Shown piece after piece: positions 61,452 through 64,000 of a DNA stretch of 64,000 bases. The stretch comes from Phocaeicola abscessus CCUG 55929 (GTDB lineage: Bacteria > Bacteroidota > Bacteroidia > Bacteroidales > Bacteroidaceae): positions 9,346 to 73,345 of the forward strand of contig NZ_HE997184.1 of NCBI RefSeq assembly GCF_000312445.1, in the 5' to 3' direction. The notes under the pieces are model-generated. The model did no database searches, was not told the origin of the DNA, and worked only from the letters and a program-made list of their open reading frames with translations. Made by a program: the position numbers and the translations under genes. Position 1 is the stretch's first letter; the number at the start of each line of letters is the position of its first letter.

Positions 61452-63284
61452 ATGAAAGAGTTTTTACAGGTACTACGCCGTTTCGTTCCGCCTTACAAGA
61501 AATATTTATTATTGAACATCCTGTTCAACGTACTGTCCGCCGTACTGAACATCTTTTCTTTCATGACGATCATTCCGATTCTCCAAATTCTCTTTAAGAT
61601 TCAAGAAGCGAACTATACGTATATGGCATGGGACTCGGGGGCTTCCCTGAAACATATCGCCGTCAACAATTTCTATTATTATATTACTCAACTGATCGAC
61701 ACTTATGGCGCCAGCACCACGCTATTGCTGCTGGGATTGTTTCTGGCGGTCATGACCCTCTTTAAAACCGGAAGTTATTTTCTCTCCTCGGCGGCGATGA
61801 TCCCTACCCGAACCGGTATCGTCCGCGATATACGCACCCAACTGTACGATAAAATTCTCAACTTGCCGCTCGGCTTTTTCTCGGAAGAACGAAAAGGCGA
61901 CATTATCGCCCGCATGAGCGGCGACGTAAACGAAATAGAAAACAGCATCATGTCGTCGCTCGACATGCTGTTCAAAAACCCTATCCTGATCCTCTTCTAT
62001 TTCGGGACTTTGATCGCCATCAGTTGGCAACTCACACTATTCACGCTGATCGTCCTCCCGTTTATGGGATGGATCATGGGGCAAGTGGGCAAGATGTTGA
62101 AACGCAAATCGCTGATAGCTCAGGGACAATGGAGCGATCTGATGTCGCAGGTAGAAGAGACGTTGGGAGGACTTCGCATCATCAAGGCATTCAATGCGGA
62201 ACGAAAGATGAGCCAACGCTTTTTAGAGATCAACAATCTGTTTCGCCGAACGATAGGAAGAGTAAATATGCGCCAACAACTGGCACACCCCATGAGCGAA
62301 TTCTTAGGTACGGTACTCATCATCATCGTGCTGTGGTTCGGAGGCATACTCATCCTACACAACGACAATACCATTACCGCCCCCTCGTTCATCTTCTATC
62401 TGGTCATACTCTATAGCCTGATCAACCCGCTGAAAGAATTTTCGAAAGCAAGTTACAACATCCCCAAGGGATTAGCCAGTATGGAACGGGTAGACAAAAT
62501 CCTGAAAGCGGAGAACAAGATAAAGATCAACCCGCATCCCGTTCATATCGGTATGTTCACAGACCGGATCGAGTTCCGGCACGTTTCTTTTAAATACGAG
62601 AACCAATGGGTGCTTCGCGACATCAACCTGAACATTCCGAAAGGCAAGACGATCGCATTGGTCGGACAATCGGGATCCGGCAAATCGACACTGGTGGATC
62701 TGATCCCCCGTTTTCATGACGTCCAGGAAGGAACGGTGCTGATCGACGGCATCGACATCAAAGACACTACGCTGTTCGAATTGCGCAGTATGATGGGCAA
62801 TGTAAATCAGGAAGCCATTCTGTTCAACGACACGTTCTATAACAACATCGCCTTCGGCGTAGAGAACGCTACCGCACAGCAAGTGATCGGAGCCGCCAAG
62901 ATCGCCAATGCACACGAATTCATCATGGCGAGTGAACGCGGTTACGATACGGTGATAGGCGACCGCGGAGGAAAACTCTCGGGCGGACAACGGCAACGAA
63001 TCAGCATCGCCCGAGCCATTCTGAAAAATCCCCCGATACTCATCCTCGACGAGGCGACCTCCGCCCTCGATACGGAAAGCGAGCGCATGGTGCAAGACGC
63101 CCTGGAGAGGTTGATGAAAAACCGTACCACCATCGCCATCGCCCATCGCCTGTCGACCATCCGCCATGCGGATGAAATATGCGTCCTGCATGAAGGACAA
63201 ATTGTCGAAAGAGGGAAACATGAAGAACTGCTCGCATTGAACGGATACTATAAAAAACTCTGCGACATGCAACAGATGAAATAA
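61452..63284 (+). CDS. MsbA-like ABC exporter (permease and ATPase in one chain)
   Basis: This 610-residue half-transporter, expected to form a homodimer, has six membrane segments (about 20-330) and an ATPase with VGQSGSGKSTLVDLIPRF, LSGGQRQRISIARAIL, ILILDEATSALDTESERMV and IAIAHRLSTI. It is most like lipid A/lipid flippases of the MsbA type, which move lipopolysaccharide precursors across the inner membrane; multidrug export is an alternative. Its own promoter separates it from the ABC-2 operon. A lipase-like gene follows 27 bp downstream. Confidence 0.9.
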   Translation: MKEFLQVLRRFVPPYKKYLLLNILFNVLSAVLNIFSFMTIIPILQILFKIQEANYTYMAWDSGASLKHIAVNNFYYYITQLIDTYGASTTLLLLGLFLAVMTLFKTGSYFLSSAAMIPTRTGIVRDIRTQLYDKILNLPLGFFSEERKGDIIARMSGDVNEIENSIMSSLDMLFKNPILILFYFGTLIAISWQLTLFTLIVLPFMGWIMGQVGKMLKRKSLIAQGQWSDLMSQVEETLGGLRIIKAFNAERKMSQRFLEINNLFRRTIGRVNMRQQLAHPMSEFLGTVLIIIVLWFGGILILHNDNTITAPSFIFYLVILYSLINPLKEFSKASYNIPKGLASMERVDKILKAENKIKINPHPVHIGMFTDRIEFRHVSFKYENQWVLRDINLNIPKGKTIALVGQSGSGKSTLVDLIPRFHDVQEGTVLIDGIDIKDTTLFELRSMMGNVNQEAILFNDTFYNNIAFGVENATAQQVIGAAKIANAHEFIMASERGYDTVIGDRGGKLSGGQRQRISIARAILKNPPILILDEATSALDTESERMVQDALERLMKNRTTIAIAHRLSTIRHADEICVLHEGQIVERGKHEELLALNGYYKKLCDMQQMK

Positions 63285-63311
63285 ATACGAATACTGAAAA
63301 ACAGAAGAAAC

Positions 63312-64000
63312 ATGAAAAAGTTACTTTTACCTTTCTTGCTGGCGACCGCTTGTTGGGTGTCGCCTCTATCCGCCCAGACGAAATGGGTGAACCCTTTGGA
63401 ACAAGGAGCGAAGACCGTTCACGGACGCTGGTGGCCAACTGAATTGAAATCGACCTATCACCGGATGCCGGAGCGAGCAGAAAAAGAGGTCAGAAAAGAT
63501 GTATGGGACTTATCTAAAGAGTCTGCAGGGCTTTCTATTGTTTTTCGCACCGATGCAACCGACATAAAGGTTCGCTACAAAGTGTCAGGCAATCGGCAGA
63601 TGGTACACATGCCGGCGACCGGCGTCTCGGGTGTGGATCTCTATGCGACGGATGCCAACGGGAAACGCTATTGGTGCGCCAACCGCTTCCACTGGAACTG
63701 GAGAGGCGATACCATCGGTTACCACTTTGAAGACTTGACTTTCCGCACGCCCGTTCGTTCGGGATACGAATTCCACCTCTATCTCCCGCTTTATAACGAA
63801 GTGACGTGGCTGGAAATCGGCGTGCCCGAAGAGCACTTCATCCGCTTCACCCCCTCATCGGAAGAAAAGCCGATCGTAGTCTACGGAACTTCCATCGCTC
63901 AAGGGGCCTGCGCTTCCCGACCGGGAATGGCCTGGACCAATATCGTGGAACGGGAGACGGAACACCCCCTGATCAATCTGGCCTTCTCGGGAAACGGACG
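63312..64000 (+). CDS. SGNH/GDSL-family esterase, cut by the window end
   Basis: The first 229 codons are present. A signal peptide (MKKLLLPFLLATACWVSPLS, cleavage near SAQT) precedes an N-terminal beta domain (about 25-170; SAGLSIVFRTDATDIKVRYK) common in Bacteroidota SGNH proteins. The hydrolase domain then begins with block I, VVYGTSIAQGACASRPGMAW (catalytic Ser in GTSIAQG), and block II, NLAFSGNGR. Such enzymes often remove acetyl groups from glycans. The C-terminal Asp/His block lies outside the window, so completeness cannot be judged. Confidence 0.85.
   Translation, partial: MKKLLLPFLLATACWVSPLSAQTKWVNPLEQGAKTVHGRWWPTELKSTYHRMPERAEKEVRKDVWDLSKESAGLSIVFRTDATDIKVRYKVSGNRQMVHMPATGVSGVDLYATDANGKRYWCANRFHWNWRGDTIGYHFEDLTFRTPVRSGYEFHLYLPLYNEVTWLEIGVPEEHFIRFTPSSEEKPIVVYGTSIAQGACASRPGMAWTNIVERETEHPLINLAFSGNG

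Overview
The window comes from a Bacteroidales bacterium (phylum Bacteroidota), most like the Parabacteroides/Tannerella group. The evidence is two SusC/SusD pairs, an exbB-exbD-exbD set, a propionate-type methylmalonyl-CoA mutase, a fimbrillin-like lipoprotein, a GH29 fucosidase, and many copies of the Bacteroidota promoter (-33 TTTG, 19-20 nt, -7 TAnnTTTG, most often TATCTTTG). The genus is an inference. The sequence is moderately GC-rich with AT-rich promoters. No insertion sequence, phage, rRNA or CRISPR array was seen.

Layout. 1-6.3 kb: a 41-bp tandem repeat, then susC, susD and an exported metallophosphoesterase. 6.5-8.2 kb: an AspT/YidE-type carrier. 8.4-12.5 kb: mutA-mutB. Their chaperone GTPase meaB lies at 23.1 kb behind a DUF1573 gene. 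12.7-13.9 kb: a fimbrillin-like lipoprotein preceded by a 49-residue peptide gene. 14.6-21.8 kb: a minus-strand redox cluster containing a cytosolic Gfo/Idh/MocA dehydrogenase, a tetraheme NapC/NrfH-like cytochrome fused to a SUMF1-type domain, a Tat-exported Gfo/Idh/MocA lipoprotein, a TIM-barrel isomerase/lyase-like lipoprotein, and a ResB/CcsA cytochrome c maturation pair. 24.2-38.7 kb: housekeeping and envelope genes (ispH, cmk, tonB, polyprenyl synthase, tatD, tRNA-Ser, exbB/exbD, GNAT, M64 peptidase, Lrp, folA, thyA, GH29 fucosidase, RNA m5C methyltransferase). 38.8-42.8 kb: topB, a carboxypeptidase-regulatory-domain protein and an HU-like protein. 43.3-47.7 kb: two ABC half-transporters and a leucine-carboxyl-methyltransferase-like enzyme. 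48-52.9 kb: a second susC/susD pair on the minus strand. 53.1-56.1 kb: an amidophosphoribosyltransferase and a coiled-coil membrane protein. 56.5-61.4 kb: a TolC, HlyD and two ABC-2 permease operon without an ATPase. 61.5-64 kb: an MsbA-like exporter and a truncated SGNH hydrolase.

How the genes work together. MutA/MutB, protected by MeaB, interconvert succinyl-CoA and methylmalonyl-CoA for propionate formation. TonB with ExbB/ExbD energises the SusC receptors. The most unusual region is 14.6-20.5 kb. It looks like the usual nrfHA-resB-ccsA arrangement, but with nitrite reductase replaced by a cytochrome-SUMF1 fusion and two exported carbohydrate-type enzymes. This suggests an undescribed periplasmic, quinone-linked oxidation of a sugar or glycoside.

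Non-coding elements. Two related structured intergenic elements (6331-6447 and 26934-27061) look like a dispersed small RNA or repeat family. There is also a 41-bp repeat that runs into the end of ispH, a 22-bp stem-loop repeat upstream of the ABC operon, and a long palindrome at 56.2 kb. Regions without a gene are described in their own entries.
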